64,000 bases of DNA, taken from NCBI RefSeq assembly GCF_037975445.1, contig NZ_CP150254.1, positions 2,540,001-2,604,000 of the forward strand, given 5' to 3'. Numbering within the stretch: position 1 is the first letter of the stretch; the number at the start of each line of letters is the position of its first letter. A program made the translations under genes and the position numbers. This stretch comes from Peribacillus sp. FSL P2-0133. Its GTDB lineage: Bacteria > Bacillota > Bacilli > Bacillales > DSM-1321. The notes under the pieces were generated by a model that was not told the origin of the DNA, made no database searches, and worked only from the letters and a program-made list of their open reading frames with translations. Below, piece by piece: positions 63,678-64,000 of the stretch.

Positions 63678-64000
63678 AGGGTTTTTCTCCTCTCTTGTTA
63701 CACTTTCTATATGGGATTTAAGCTATCTTATTCCTATTGGGTCACCATTTATGAAGGATCTTCAATAATTTGTCATGATTGATTATAACTATCATATTCC
63801 TCTAGGTTTATCCTTTATGTGAATACTCTATTATTAGATATTTAAGGTGCATGAATAAGTTGTTTATTGTTAAAAGATGATGCCATTTTTTTCGGAAGCT
63901 AACTATCTAAAGACTACAATTTATAATGGAGCCGAATTTAATTTAGAAAGTTAGAGAAGCAGTGTTCAGCTTTTTTGAACAATGGGATGAAATAACGAAG

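Overview
This 64 kb window looks like chromosomal DNA of a low-GC, endospore-forming Bacillaceae bacterium, probably Bacillus or Peribacillus-like (the genus is inference). Support comes from AT-rich intergenic DNA, strong AGGAGG-type ribosome binding sites with some TTG and GTG starts, two complete gerA-type spore germination operons, a sigma-H-like sigma factor, a cysJI sulfite reductase operon and CcpA-type cre sites. I saw no rRNA, tRNA, CRISPR array or intact insertion sequence.

Layout. (1) 0.5-6.7 kb: a six-gene catabolic operon: amidohydrolase/deacetylase, DgaE-type PLP ammonia-lyase, DgaF-type KDPG aldolase, KdgK-type kinase, HutC-type GntR regulator and GntP permease. It has cre sites before the first and last genes and ends in a strong terminator. 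It probably degrades an amino- or N-acyl-amino sugar acid through KDG and KDPG. (2) 6.8-8.6 kb: a YppF-like small gene and an ACS-type MFS transporter on the minus strand. (3) 9.3-29.2 kb: a large aromatic or N-heteroaromatic catabolic island. A decayed alpha/beta hydrolase and an IclR regulator precede a long operon: cupin, extradiol-type VOC dioxygenase, atypical SDR, TPP enzyme, aldehyde dehydrogenase, aspartate-dehydrogenase-like protein, Rieske dioxygenase alpha and beta, dihydrodiol dehydrogenase and a double VOC protein. A second operon follows: CoxG-like, FAD, 2Fe-2S and molybdopterin subunits of a molybdenum hydroxylase, MFS transporter, XdhC and MocA. A GntR/FCD regulator on the other strand closes the island. 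The likely logic is uptake, hydroxylation by a Mo enzyme and/or Rieske dihydroxylation, rearomatisation, ring cleavage, then decarboxylation and aldehyde oxidation. The substrate cannot be read from sequence.

(4) 30.6-40.3 kb: assorted genes: D-cysteine desulfhydrase family, DinB, a sigma-H paralogue, a P460-type cytochrome lipoprotein with a DUF4405-like membrane protein, and an AraC regulator divergent from an MFS/SDR/aldo-keto reductase group. (5) 40.3-48.8 kb: a gene-poor accessory zone rich in decay. It holds a cupin relic flanked by 85-bp direct repeats, a tachylectin-like propeller, a perfect 15-bp tandem repeat gene, HNH-like, MFS, GNAT and recombinase-like relics, several small unknown or secreted proteins, a truncated AraC gene, a LURP-one-related protein and a HesB-like protein. 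(6) 49.0-53.8 kb: LysR regulator divergent from cysJI. (7) 53.9-64 kb: an exported RidA-like protein, two back-to-back gerA-type operons and a flavin monoamine oxidase.

All functions are read from sequence motifs and remembered family features; no database search was run.
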